A stretch of 6,458 nt of DNA from Betaproteobacteria bacterium (lineage in GTDB: Bacteria; Pseudomonadota; Gammaproteobacteria; Burkholderiales; SG8-39): contig QYQC01000018.1 of the NCBI GenBank assembly GCA_007280315.1, forward strand, positions 1-6,458. Direction: 5' to 3'. Each line of letters starts with the position of its first letter. Position 1 is the first letter of the stretch. The notes beneath the pieces are model-generated. The model had not been told where the DNA came from, searched no databases, and saw only the letters and a program-made list of their open reading frames with translations. Position numbers and translations under genes: made by a program. Shown here one piece after another: positions 1 to 5,776 of this stretch.

Positions 1-441
1 GGCCGCCCGCCGACCGGCAACGCGCAGTCCGCTGCCGAGCGCATGCGTCGCTATCGCGCGAGGCAACGCGCCGCAGGGTTGTGTGCAGTCACGCGCATGG
101 AAGCTCCGGATCGCACGCTTTCCAGCGGCGCACTCAGGCACCGCATCATCGAGGCGCGCAGTCTGGCCATGCATTGCCTGGCCGCGCAAAAAATCATGCG
201 CGACCCGGCGCTGCTCGATGAGGTGCGCGGCACGCTCGACAGCTGGCGCGCGCGCTACGGCAAGGACACGCCGCACGCGCTCGACGAATGGGCAGCGATC
301 CTGCGCCGTCCATGGCCGCAGATCGCCGCGTTGATCACCGATCCGGGAGAGCGCGCCACGCGGCTGCGCCAGTCCACGCCCTTCGCCGGCGTGCTCGGCG
401 CGCGCGAGCGCGAACGCATCTATGCGGCGTTCCGACCTTGA
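1..441 (+). CDS. Basic protein upstream of a nucleotidyltransferase, 5' end outside window (candidate antitoxin or DNA-binding partner)
   Basis: The frame is open from the first base, so the start is probably to the left of the window. The first ATG, at base 43, has no ribosome binding site, and the residues before it (GRPPTGNAQSAAER) read like real protein. With the upstream part, 146 residues are visible. The N-terminus has a GRPP stretch resembling the core of an AT-hook, then an arginine-rich run (MRRYRARQRAAG, visible residues 15-26), which suggests nucleic-acid binding. The rest is mostly helical in character and ends in LRQSTPFAGVL (about 122-132) and a short charged helix. There is no signal peptide or membrane segment. 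Its stop overlaps the next gene by 20 bases, so the two are almost certainly translated together. I recall similar proteins beside DUF6036 nucleotidyltransferases in other Proteobacteria, but I know no proven function. An antitoxin or regulator role is inferred from the pairing and the basic N-terminus. Confidence 0.75.
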   Translation, partial: GRPPTGNAQSAAERMRRYRARQRAAGLCAVTRMEAPDRTLSSGALRHRIIEARSLAMHCLAAQKIMRDPALLDEVRGTLDSWRARYGKDTPHALDEWAAILRRPWPQIAALITDPGERATRLRQSTPFAGVLGARERERIYAAFRP

Positions 442-967
442 GCACCTGATCCGCGCCGCCGGGCGCGTTGCTGGCGAGCGCGAGCTGATAATCATCGGCA
501 GCCAGTCGGTGCTGGGCCAGTTTCCGCAGGCCCCGGTGGCGCTGCTGATGTCGATGGAGGCTGACCTCTATCCCCGCGCCCATCCCGAGCTCGCCGACAA
601 GGTGGACGGCGCAATTGGCGAAGGCTCCGCGTTTCATCAAGCGCACGGATACTATGCGCAAGGCGTAGGTCCCGACACGGCCACTCTGCCCCGAGGCTGG
701 CAGCGGCGGCTGGTGCGCGTGGACAATGAAAACACCAACGGTTACGTGGGGCTGTGCCTCGAAGTGCATGACCTCGCGATATCAAAGTACGTCGCGGGAC
801 GGGAGAAGGATCGCGAGTTCACGCGCGAACTCGCGCGCTGCGGCATGATCGACGCAGCGACGCTGGCGCAGCGCCTCGCCGCGACCAGGCTCGATCCTGC
901 CGTCGCGAAACTGGCGCGGGCGCGAATCGCCAGGGATTTTTCACCACCTAAGCGGCGAAAGCGCTGA
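422..967 (+). CDS. DUF6036/AbiEii-like nucleotidyltransferase
   Basis: This is a 181-residue soluble protein with marks of the minimal nucleotidyltransferase fold. A hydrophobic strand runs into a Gly-Ser pair (IIIGSQS, residues 23-29). An acidic ExD pair follows on the next strand (MEADLYP, E46 and D48), in the place of the metal-binding carboxylates. A later segment, HDLAISKYVAGREKDREF (116-133), matches the DLxxSKxxAxRxKDxxD-like signature of AbiEii/DUF1814 and DUF6036 proteins; K122, R127 and K129-D130 are the key residues. Known relatives of the AbiEii/MenT group transfer nucleotides to RNA or protein and act as toxins or phage-defence effectors. Activity of this protein is inferred. The C-terminus is very basic (PPKRRKR). 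The start lies inside the upstream gene with no clear ribosome binding site, which suggests translational coupling. It converges on the hydrolase gene, with only 22 bases between the stops and no terminator visible there. Confidence 0.82.
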   Translation: MRRSDLEHLIRAAGRVAGERELIIIGSQSVLGQFPQAPVALLMSMEADLYPRAHPELADKVDGAIGEGSAFHQAHGYYAQGVGPDTATLPRGWQRRLVRVDNENTNGYVGLCLEVHDLAISKYVAGREKDREFTRELARCGMIDAATLAQRLAATRLDPAVAKLARARIARDFSPPKRRKR

Positions 968-989
968 GCGCGATGGCGGATAGCTGCCT

Positions 990-2177
990 TTACCGTAATT
1001 TCTCTGCGCTCATGTCTGACTCCAGGAACTGCAGCAGCAGTCTGCTGACCTCCTCCGGCTGCTCTTGCTGCACCCAGTGTCCGGCGCCCTCCACGATGTG
1101 GCAGCCCAGCATCCTGGTGCACGCAGTGGCCTGCATCTTCTCGTAGTCACCTGGTTTCTGGTACACGCCCCAGTCACTCCTCCCGGCGATGAAGCATGAT
1201 GGCACGTCGATCGTGCGCCCGGAATAAGTCTGCATCTCAGCGGTGAACCTTCCGCTGGTGGCGCAGCGATACCATTGCAGCCCGCCCTGAAAGCCGGTGC
1301 GCGCGTACTCGGCGCTGTAGACGGCGAGTTCGTTTTCGGGCAGCCAGTTGCACGCCGCCATTTCAGCCTCAAAGGGCATCTCGGCAGCCACGGTTTCCGC
1401 CATGCCGCGATCGCCGTCCATTACGTAGTAAGTGGGCAGCTTCGCCAGTTCGTCGGCGTTGAACGCGTCGAGCGGATATGGCGTGTTCTGTTTCCAGTCC
1501 GCGCTTTTGCAGTGATAGTAGGCGCGCAGAAACGCATGGATGCCCTGCGGGCAGTGGCGCATGTTGTCGTTCGCTTCGCGCGTCGAGTAGTACCACTGGT
1601 AATGCTTGCGCGGGCGCGCCAGCGCGGCCAGATCCTCGATGACACCGGCTATCGAGGTCGCCGCGCCCGCCGGTTGATCGGCGGTATCGAAAGGAAGCGG
1701 CGGCGGGCCGGCGAACGGGGCGCTCATCAACACTACGGAGCGACACACGTCCGGCCGCACCAGCGCACACCAGGCTGCGACGGGCGAGCCGAAGTCGTGG
1801 CCGACGACGGCCGCCACCGAGCGATAGCCGAGCGCCGACACCAGTCCCAAAGCATCGCGCACCAGATTAAGCAGGCGAAACGGCGCCAGGTCGCCGTCGT
1901 AGTCCTCGTCCCAGCCGGTGGTGCGCCCGTAGCCCCTTTGGTCCGGGGCGACCACGTGATATCCCGCCTGCGCCAGGGGCAGCATCACCTTGCGCCAGCT
2001 GTACGCGAGTTCGGGAAAGCCGTGCAGCAACAGCACGCAGGGACGGGGATCGGCCGGAGAGTGGCTGTGGAAGCCAGCCTCCAGCATATGCATCCTCAGG
2101 CCGTTGACGTTTTCGACGAAGCGCGAGCGTATGCCGGCGGGAAGTGCAGCCGGTTCGAATGCGGCGATGGTGGACAT
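990..2177 (-). CDS. Alpha/beta hydrolase, epoxide hydrolase type
   Basis: This 395-residue cytoplasmic protein probably opens epoxides to diols by way of an aspartyl ester. Visible features, in order: the oxyanion-hole motif HGFP (52-55), an aspartate nucleophile elbow GHDFGS (D128), a cap domain of about 160-300, an acid candidate in AGRSDWG (D335) and the catalytic histidine in GAGHW (H367). The cap has tyrosines at HYQWYY (193-197) and a GFQGGLQWYR segment (295-304, Y303). The latter closely resembles the GFRGPLNWYR segment with the ring-opening tyrosine of mammalian soluble epoxide hydrolase. This favours epoxide hydrolase over haloalkane or fluoroacetate dehalogenase. A longer frame begins with GTG at 2234, but the ATG at 2177 is preferred because GGAAGG lies five bases upstream. 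The substrate cannot be read from sequence. The gene lies 104 bases downstream of the TPP enzyme on the same strand and is probably co-transcribed with it. Length is somewhat above the usual 290-330 residues, owing to a large cap. Confidence 0.9.
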   Translation of the reverse strand: MSTIAAFEPAALPAGIRSRFVENVNGLRMHMLEAGFHSHSPADPRPCVLLLHGFPELAYSWRKVMLPLAQAGYHVVAPDQRGYGRTTGWDEDYDGDLAPFRLLNLVRDALGLVSALGYRSVAAVVGHDFGSPVAAWCALVRPDVCRSVVLMSAPFAGPPPLPFDTADQPAGAATSIAGVIEDLAALARPRKHYQWYYSTREANDNMRHCPQGIHAFLRAYYHCKSADWKQNTPYPLDAFNADELAKLPTYYVMDGDRGMAETVAAEMPFEAEMAACNWLPENELAVYSAEYARTGFQGGLQWYRCATSGRFTAEMQTYSGRTIDVPSCFIAGRSDWGVYQKPGDYEKMQATACTRMLGCHIVEGAGHWVQQEQPEEVSRLLLQFLESDMSAEKLR

Positions 2178-2182
2178 GTTTG

Positions 2183-2188
2183 CCTTCC
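2183..2188 (-). promoter_or_regulatory. Ribosome binding site of the epoxide hydrolase gene
   Basis: GGAAGG on the minus strand lies five bases before the ATG at 2177. It decides the start in favour of MSTIAAF over the GTG 19 codons upstream (2234), which has no such site. Confidence 0.7.
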
Positions 2189-2281
2189 GCGGCGCGACGA
2201 TGTGTTTGCCTGTTGGCGGCCCAGTGAGGATCACAGCGGGCCCGTGAAAAAACCACGCGCCGGCGATTGCCTCAGGTGGAT

Positions 2282-3913
2282 CTACATACTCGGGTGCAAG
2301 TATGGCCAGGGGGAGGTTTCCGAACCGGGCGCTGTCGGCACTTCGATCAGCACCGGCCCGGTTTGCGCGAAGCCCTTTTCCAAGGCGGTTTTCAGTTGCG
2401 CCGGCGTTTTTGCCAGATAAGCCGTTGCACCGAAGCTCGCGGCGAGTTTGACGAAGTCCGGGTTGGTGAGCGAGGAGCCGATCTCCCGCCCCTTGTAGAC
2501 ATTGCGCTGGTCGCGCAGCACGTTGCCGTAGCTTGAGTTGTTGAACACGATTGTGACGAGGTTGATGTCGTACTTGACTGCGGTCGCCAGTTCCATCACG
2601 CCGAACATGAATCCGCCGTCGCCGGTAACAGACACGACCGGCTTGTCCGGATTGGCGATTTTCACGCCCAGCGCGCTCATGAAGCCGAAGCCGACGTTGT
2701 CCTGATAGCCGCCGGTGACGAAGGTGCGCGGTTCGTATACGGGAAAGCCGAAGCGCGAGGTGAAGCCGACCTGGGAAATTTCCTCTACGAAAAATCCGTC
2801 ACGCGGCAGCACTTCGCGGATCGCATTCAGAAAATCCATTTGCGGCTGCACCCTCTGGATTTCCTGCCTGAACTGCGACTTGATCGCCTTGAACTCCTGT
2901 TCCCGCGACGGCCGCTTCGCCGCAACCGCCGACAGCGCGTCGACCAGGGCGCGCGCGCCCAGCTTCGCATCGGTGACGATGCCGACGTCGGGTTTGAGGC
3001 GAACCATTTCGGTCGGGTCGATGTCGATGCGTATTACCTTGACGCCCGCCGGGATCTTGATCCAGCGAAGATACTGCAACTCCAGCCGGCTGCCGATGCC
3101 GAGCAGAACGTCGGTCGCGAGCCAGGGCTTGTAACCGGCACCGCAGGAAAAACCGTAGGCGCTGTCCTCGCCGACGATGCCGCGGCCGCTGCGGTGCGCG
3201 GTCACGGGCGCCTGCAGCAGCAGGGCGAGCTGCTGCACTTCGGCACGCGCGGCTATCGCGCCGCTGCCGACGGTGATCATCGGATTTTTTGCGTTCTGCA
3301 ACAGTGCGACCGCGCGCGCAATCGCGTCCGGATCCGGCTCGGGTGGTGGCGCAACATCCATGGGAACGTCGAGATTGACCAGCGCCCTGGCGCCGAATAC
3401 GTCCCACGGCGTCTCTACCGCCACCGGGCGCGGGCGGCCGCTCGCGAGCTGCTTGAACGCTTCACCCATCACGGCCGGCGCTTCGGTCGGATGGTTGATG
3501 CGCTCGGACCATTTGGTCAGTCCGCGCAGGATCGCGAGCTGGTCCGGCAATTCGTGCAGGATGCCGCGGCCGCGGCCGATGTTGTGCGACTGAATATTAC
3601 CGGTGAGGCACAGCACCGGCGCGTTGGCTCCATATGCCGTGCACAGTGCGGCACCGGCGTTGAGCACGCCCGGCCCCGGCACGCAGGTGAATGCGCCGAC
3701 GCGGCCGGTGGACTTGGCGTAGCCATAGGCCATGTAGCCCGAGCCCTGCTCGTGGCGGTTGACGATGAAACGTATCTTGTCGCCGTATTCGTGCAGCGCA
3801 TCGATCAAATCATAGGTATGCGCCCCGGGAATGCCGAAAATCGTGTCGACGCCGTTGCGTACCAGCGATCTGGCGATGACCTGTCCGGTGCTGAGCTGTT
3901 CGGCATTGCCCAT
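2282..3913 (-). CDS. Thiamine-diphosphate-dependent enzyme, acetolactate synthase large-subunit-like
   Basis: The protein is 543 residues, a normal length for this superfamily, and has the three-domain plan. The N-terminal pyrimidine-binding domain (about 7-175) carries FGIPGAHTYDL and the cofactor-activating glutamate in RHEQGSGYMAYG (E55). A central domain (about 195-330) contains VGSGAIA, in the position of the FAD or nucleotide-binding fold of acetolactate synthases. The C-terminal diphosphate-binding domain has the GDGGF...NN motif (431-435 and N458-N459, about 27 residues apart), which binds Mg and TPP. Relatives decarboxylate or carboligate 2-oxo acids; they include acetolactate synthase, glyoxylate carboligase, oxalyl-CoA decarboxylase and benzoylformate decarboxylase. 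No small regulatory subunit gene (ilvN-like) is nearby, so a catabolic or specialised role is more likely than branched-chain amino acid synthesis. That is inference. The start is supported by AGGAG nine bases upstream. It lies between the cyclophilin gene upstream and the hydrolase gene downstream, all on the same strand. Confidence 0.9.
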   Translation of the reverse strand: MGNAEQLSTGQVIARSLVRNGVDTIFGIPGAHTYDLIDALHEYGDKIRFIVNRHEQGSGYMAYGYAKSTGRVGAFTCVPGPGVLNAGAALCTAYGANAPVLCLTGNIQSHNIGRGRGILHELPDQLAILRGLTKWSERINHPTEAPAVMGEAFKQLASGRPRPVAVETPWDVFGARALVNLDVPMDVAPPPEPDPDAIARAVALLQNAKNPMITVGSGAIAARAEVQQLALLLQAPVTAHRSGRGIVGEDSAYGFSCGAGYKPWLATDVLLGIGSRLELQYLRWIKIPAGVKVIRIDIDPTEMVRLKPDVGIVTDAKLGARALVDALSAVAAKRPSREQEFKAIKSQFRQEIQRVQPQMDFLNAIREVLPRDGFFVEEISQVGFTSRFGFPVYEPRTFVTGGYQDNVGFGFMSALGVKIANPDKPVVSVTGDGGFMFGVMELATAVKYDINLVTIVFNNSSYGNVLRDQRNVYKGREIGSSLTNPDFVKLAASFGATAYLAKTPAQLKTALEKGFAQTGPVLIEVPTAPGSETSPWPYLHPSM

Positions 3914-3922
3914 GGATAATTG

Positions 3923-3927
3923 CTCCT
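3923..3927 (-). promoter_or_regulatory. Ribosome binding site of the TPP enzyme gene
   Basis: AGGAG on the minus strand sits nine bases before the ATG at 3913. It lies inside a 12-base string (CAACAGGAGCAA) that also occurs before the gene at 5380. Confidence 0.7.
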
Positions 3928-4014
3928 GTTGTGCTTAAGCGCGGTGAACTTTCCGGCGCTGCGATCAAAATAATCGCCATCGCGCCCCGGCGCTGAATGT
4001 AATCAGACCCTGGC

Positions 4015-5205
4015 TCAGGGCTTGTTAACCCAGAACCCCACACCCGGGACCAGCGTCTTGCCGCTCGCGGTGAAGTCAAGGTAGCCCTTGCCCGCGATGT
4101 AACTCGACAGCGCGCCGCTGGCGGCCAGACTCGGCGCATGGAAATACCAGGTGCTCCGTGACGCGTCCCAGGCCCACAGCGTAGTGATATTACCGCCTGC
4201 TGCCGTGGTGAACTGACCCGGTGTCGGGCTGTCGCCAACGCCGATCAGGTTCCAGCCGGCGGCCATACCCTGGAACGAACCCGAATTGAGTGCGGTCGCC
4301 GCCGGCAACTTCACCGTGAAAGTGTCCTTGGCGTTGACCCAGAAACCCTCGCCGGCGTCGATCGAACTGAGAAACTCATAGCCTTTGCCTGCCGCGTAGC
4401 TCGCCCCGCCGTCGCTCAGACTGGGCGCGTAGAAGGCCCAGCTTGCCTTCGCCGCCACCCATTTCCAGACCGTGGTGACCCTGGTCGCGTCGCCGAACGT
4501 GCTCGACGGGGAGATCGGCGTGCCGGTTCCATTGCCGATCAGATTCCAGCCCGCAGCCAGCGCCTGGTTCGTCGTGGGTATGGCGGAGAGACTGCTCAGC
4601 ATGACCAGATTCGCCGAGCCGATCACGTTGTTGGCAGGCAGGCTGACCAGCGGCAAGCTCGCCAGTGCACTGACACTAGCAGATACATCCACCGTTCTAA
4701 GGGCGGCGATCGCATCGACGACCTGCATGCCGTCGCCGATCACCTGGCCGAATACGGTAAACCCGCCGTTCTGGCTATCCAGGTTAGCCGCGTTGTTTCC
4801 CAGATTGATGAACCACTGACTGGTCGCGCTGTTGGGATCGCCACCGAGCTTCGCCATCGCGATGGTGCCGCGCAGGTTGGAGCGTTTGAATTCGTTCACC
4901 ACCGGCGCGCGCTGGGTGATCGCAACCGGCCCGAGCGCGGCGTCCCACACAAAGCCGCCGCCCTGGATGATGAATCCGGGCACGTTGCGATGGATAAAGG
5001 AATTGGCATAGGCGCCGCTGGCCGCGTACGCCAGGAAATTCGCCACCGTCAGCGGCGCGATGTCGTCATACATTTCGACATAAATTGCGCCTAGGGAGGT
5101 CTGCATCCTGACCGTGGTGGCAGCGGCCGGCGTCGCCGCGGCGAGCGCCAGGGTGACGAACAGACTGAACCATGGTGCGAGTCGGTTTTTTGATTGGTCT
5201 TTCAC
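4015..5205 (-). CDS. Exported cyclophilin-type peptidyl-prolyl isomerase with two C-terminal GWNLIG/FWVN repeats
   Basis: This 396-residue protein begins with a Sec signal peptide: lysines and arginine near the start, a hydrophobic core at about 12-24, and probable cleavage after TPAAA (residue 29). A cyclophilin domain (about 31-203) follows. The active-site string HRNVPGFIIQGG supplies R73, F78 and Q81, equivalent to Arg55, Phe60 and Gln63 of human CypA. NSATSQWFIN (125-134) and GGFTVFGQV (147-155) are also family hallmarks, so isomerase activity on exported proteins is expected. After a linker come two related modules, residues 217-291 and 315-394. Each begins AAGWNLIG, has a W-W-rich middle with APSL and AGKGY, and ends in GFWVN; the second stops two residues before the end. 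Bacterial PpiA-type proteins are about 190 residues, so the C-terminal half is an addition. The start is GTG with a weak AAGG site; no in-frame ATG offers an alternative before the signal peptide. Secretion beyond the periplasm cannot be judged. Confidence 0.9.
   Translation of the reverse strand: MKDQSKNRLAPWFSLFVTLALAAATPAAATTVRMQTSLGAIYVEMYDDIAPLTVANFLAYAASGAYANSFIHRNVPGFIIQGGGFVWDAALGPVAITQRAPVVNEFKRSNLRGTIAMAKLGGDPNSATSQWFINLGNNAANLDSQNGGFTVFGQVIGDGMQVVDAIAALRTVDVSASVSALASLPLVSLPANNVIGSANLVMLSSLSAIPTTNQALAAGWNLIGNGTGTPISPSSTFGDATRVTTVWKWVAAKASWAFYAPSLSDGGASYAAGKGYEFLSSIDAGEGFWVNAKDTFTVKLPAATALNSGSFQGMAAGWNLIGVGDSPTPGQFTTAAGGNITTLWAWDASRSTWYFHAPSLAASGALSSYIAGKGYLDFTASGKTLVPGVGFWVNKP
4024..4263 (-). 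repeat. Second GWNLIG...FWVN protein module of the cyclophilin
   Basis: This encodes residues 315-394, offset by 98 residues from the first module. It has a slightly longer stretch between APSL and AGKGY and between AGKGY and GFWVN. It forms the very C-terminus of the protein. Confidence 0.8.
4333..4557 (-). repeat. First GWNLIG...FWVN protein module of the cyclophilin
   Basis: This encodes residues 217-291. It shares with the second module the opening AAGWNLIG, a VWKW/LWAW pair, an SWAFYAPSL/TWYFHAPSL string, AGKGY and the closing GFWVN. The resemblance is at protein level; the DNA has diverged, so the duplication is old. Confidence 0.8.
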
Positions 5206-5379
5206 GCCGGCCTTGGGCGATGACTACAACGGAAACATTATGCCATCTGCGCTCCAGCGGAATTCTTCGATTTGCAGGAGGTCTGTTGCGTGCACCTGAA
5301 TTTGCGCTGAGACGGCGAAGCGTGGATCATTGGGCCGGCCGCCGGAAACCGCGCGCGATCACCCGCAACAGGAGCAAAA
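5206..5379. promoter_or_regulatory. Divergent intergenic region between the cyclophilin and YdhR-like genes
   Basis: The 174 bases between two divergent starts must hold promoters for both directions, unless the plus-strand gene is read from further upstream. On the minus strand the best -10 candidate is CATAAT (5237-5242), 32 bases before the GTG start, but no good -35 is spaced before it. On the plus strand I see no convincing -35/-10 pair. The promoter positions are therefore not established; only the expectation of a divergent control region is supported. Confidence 0.35.
5370..5374 (+). promoter_or_regulatory. Ribosome binding site of the YdhR-like gene
   Basis: AGGAG lies five bases before the ATG at 5380 and fixes that start. 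A longer overlapping frame in another phase (5172-5516) has no such signal. Confidence 0.8.
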
Positions 5380-5703
5380 ATGATTACCGAATACGTATTG
5401 TTCGACTTGCCTTCGACCATGACCCGCGAACAGGTGGTCGCAGGCATGCGCGCCGTCGCACCCAAGTGGCGTGCGACGCCCGATCTGATCCGCAAGACCT
5501 TCGTCTACGACGCTGAAGCCGGACAGACCGGCGCGTTCTACCTGTGGAAGAACAAGGCAGCCGCGCTCGTGGCGCACGACGAGACCTGGCGCCGCGGCGT
5601 GATGCAGACGTTCGGCAGCGTGCCCGTTATCCGCTATTTTGAGACGCCGCTGGTGGTCGATAACGCGCTGCAGGAGACGATCGAGGAAGTCGCGGTCGGT
5701 TGA
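5380..5703 (+). CDS. Small YdhR-like dimeric alpha/beta-barrel protein (putative monooxygenase)
   Basis: This is a 107-residue soluble protein without signal peptide. It resembles the YdhR/antibiotic-biosynthesis-monooxygenase-like ferredoxin-fold proteins, which form dimeric barrels. The N-terminal strand MITEYVLFDL is followed by a helix with TREQVVAGMRAVAPKW (15-30). Then come PDLIRKTFVYD (34-44), the strand GAFYLWKN (51-58), a helix with W70, and GSVPVIRYFETPLVVDN (79-95), which closes the sheet. Family members are usually annotated as putative monooxygenases, but few have a shown reaction, and no cofactor motif is visible here. It is a single gene with a strong ribosome binding site, divergent from the cyclophilin gene and convergent with the CHRD lipoprotein gene. 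The sequence gives no clue to its substrate, so a link to the oxidised-compound enzymes nearby (hydrolase, TPP enzyme) is only a possibility. Confidence 0.8.
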   Translation: MITEYVLFDLPSTMTREQVVAGMRAVAPKWRATPDLIRKTFVYDAEAGQTGAFYLWKNKAAALVAHDETWRRGVMQTFGSVPVIRYFETPLVVDNALQETIEEVAVG

Positions 5704-5721
5704 GCGCCTGATAGTGGCGCT
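5703..5721 (+). terminator. Hairpin at the end of the YdhR-like gene
   Basis: AGCGCC and GGCGCT form a perfect six-base-pair stem with a seven-base loop, starting at the last base of the stop codon. Only a weak T stretch (TATT) follows, so termination here is uncertain. Confidence 0.35.
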
Positions 5722-5744
5722 ATTGGACGCGCAGGTCGGCGAAC

Positions 5745-5770
5745 CGGAGCGCGGCAACTGACGCGCTCCG
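5745..5770. terminator. Strong hairpin between two convergent genes, possible two-way terminator
   Basis: CGGAGCGCG (5745-5753) and CGCGCTCCG (5762-5770) form a perfect nine-base-pair, GC-rich stem with an eight-base loop. It lies seven bases from the stop of the CHRD gene and 42 bases beyond the stop of the YdhR-like gene, where transcripts from both sides meet. Neither side has a full T-run, only ATTTC on the plus side. It may stop transcription or protect 3' ends. Confidence 0.5.
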
Positions 5771-5776
5771 ACGATT

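Noticed and set aside
2243..2257. CGTG...CACG hairpin with a T-run in the loop, downstream of the TPP gene
   Set aside because: The stem is only four base pairs and the T-run is inside the loop rather than after it, so it does not fit an intrinsic terminator.
1275..2420. Long plus-strand open frame (381 codons) opposite the epoxide hydrolase
   Set aside because: It lies antisense to a gene with a complete catalytic set. Its translation is rich in Arg, His and Ala without any domain, as expected of a shadow frame in GC-rich DNA.
2840..3919. Long plus-strand open frame (359 codons) opposite the TPP enzyme
   Set aside because: The minus-strand protein has clear TPP-enzyme motifs throughout. 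The plus-strand translation is low-complexity and arginine-rich and has no ribosome binding site.
4008..4020. CCCTG...CAGGG hairpin over the cyclophilin stop codon
   Set aside because: The stem is five base pairs with a three-base loop and no T-run follows on the minus strand, so it is too weak to call a terminator.
3810..4238. Minus-strand open frame (142 codons) bridging the cyclophilin and TPP genes
   Set aside because: It overlaps the ends of two well-supported genes in another frame, and its product is arginine- and serine-rich with no recognisable motif.
5230..5245. Sigma-54-like element on the minus strand upstream of the cyclophilin gene
   Set aside because: TGGCAT is present, but the required GC of the -12 element is replaced by CC, so the match is incomplete.
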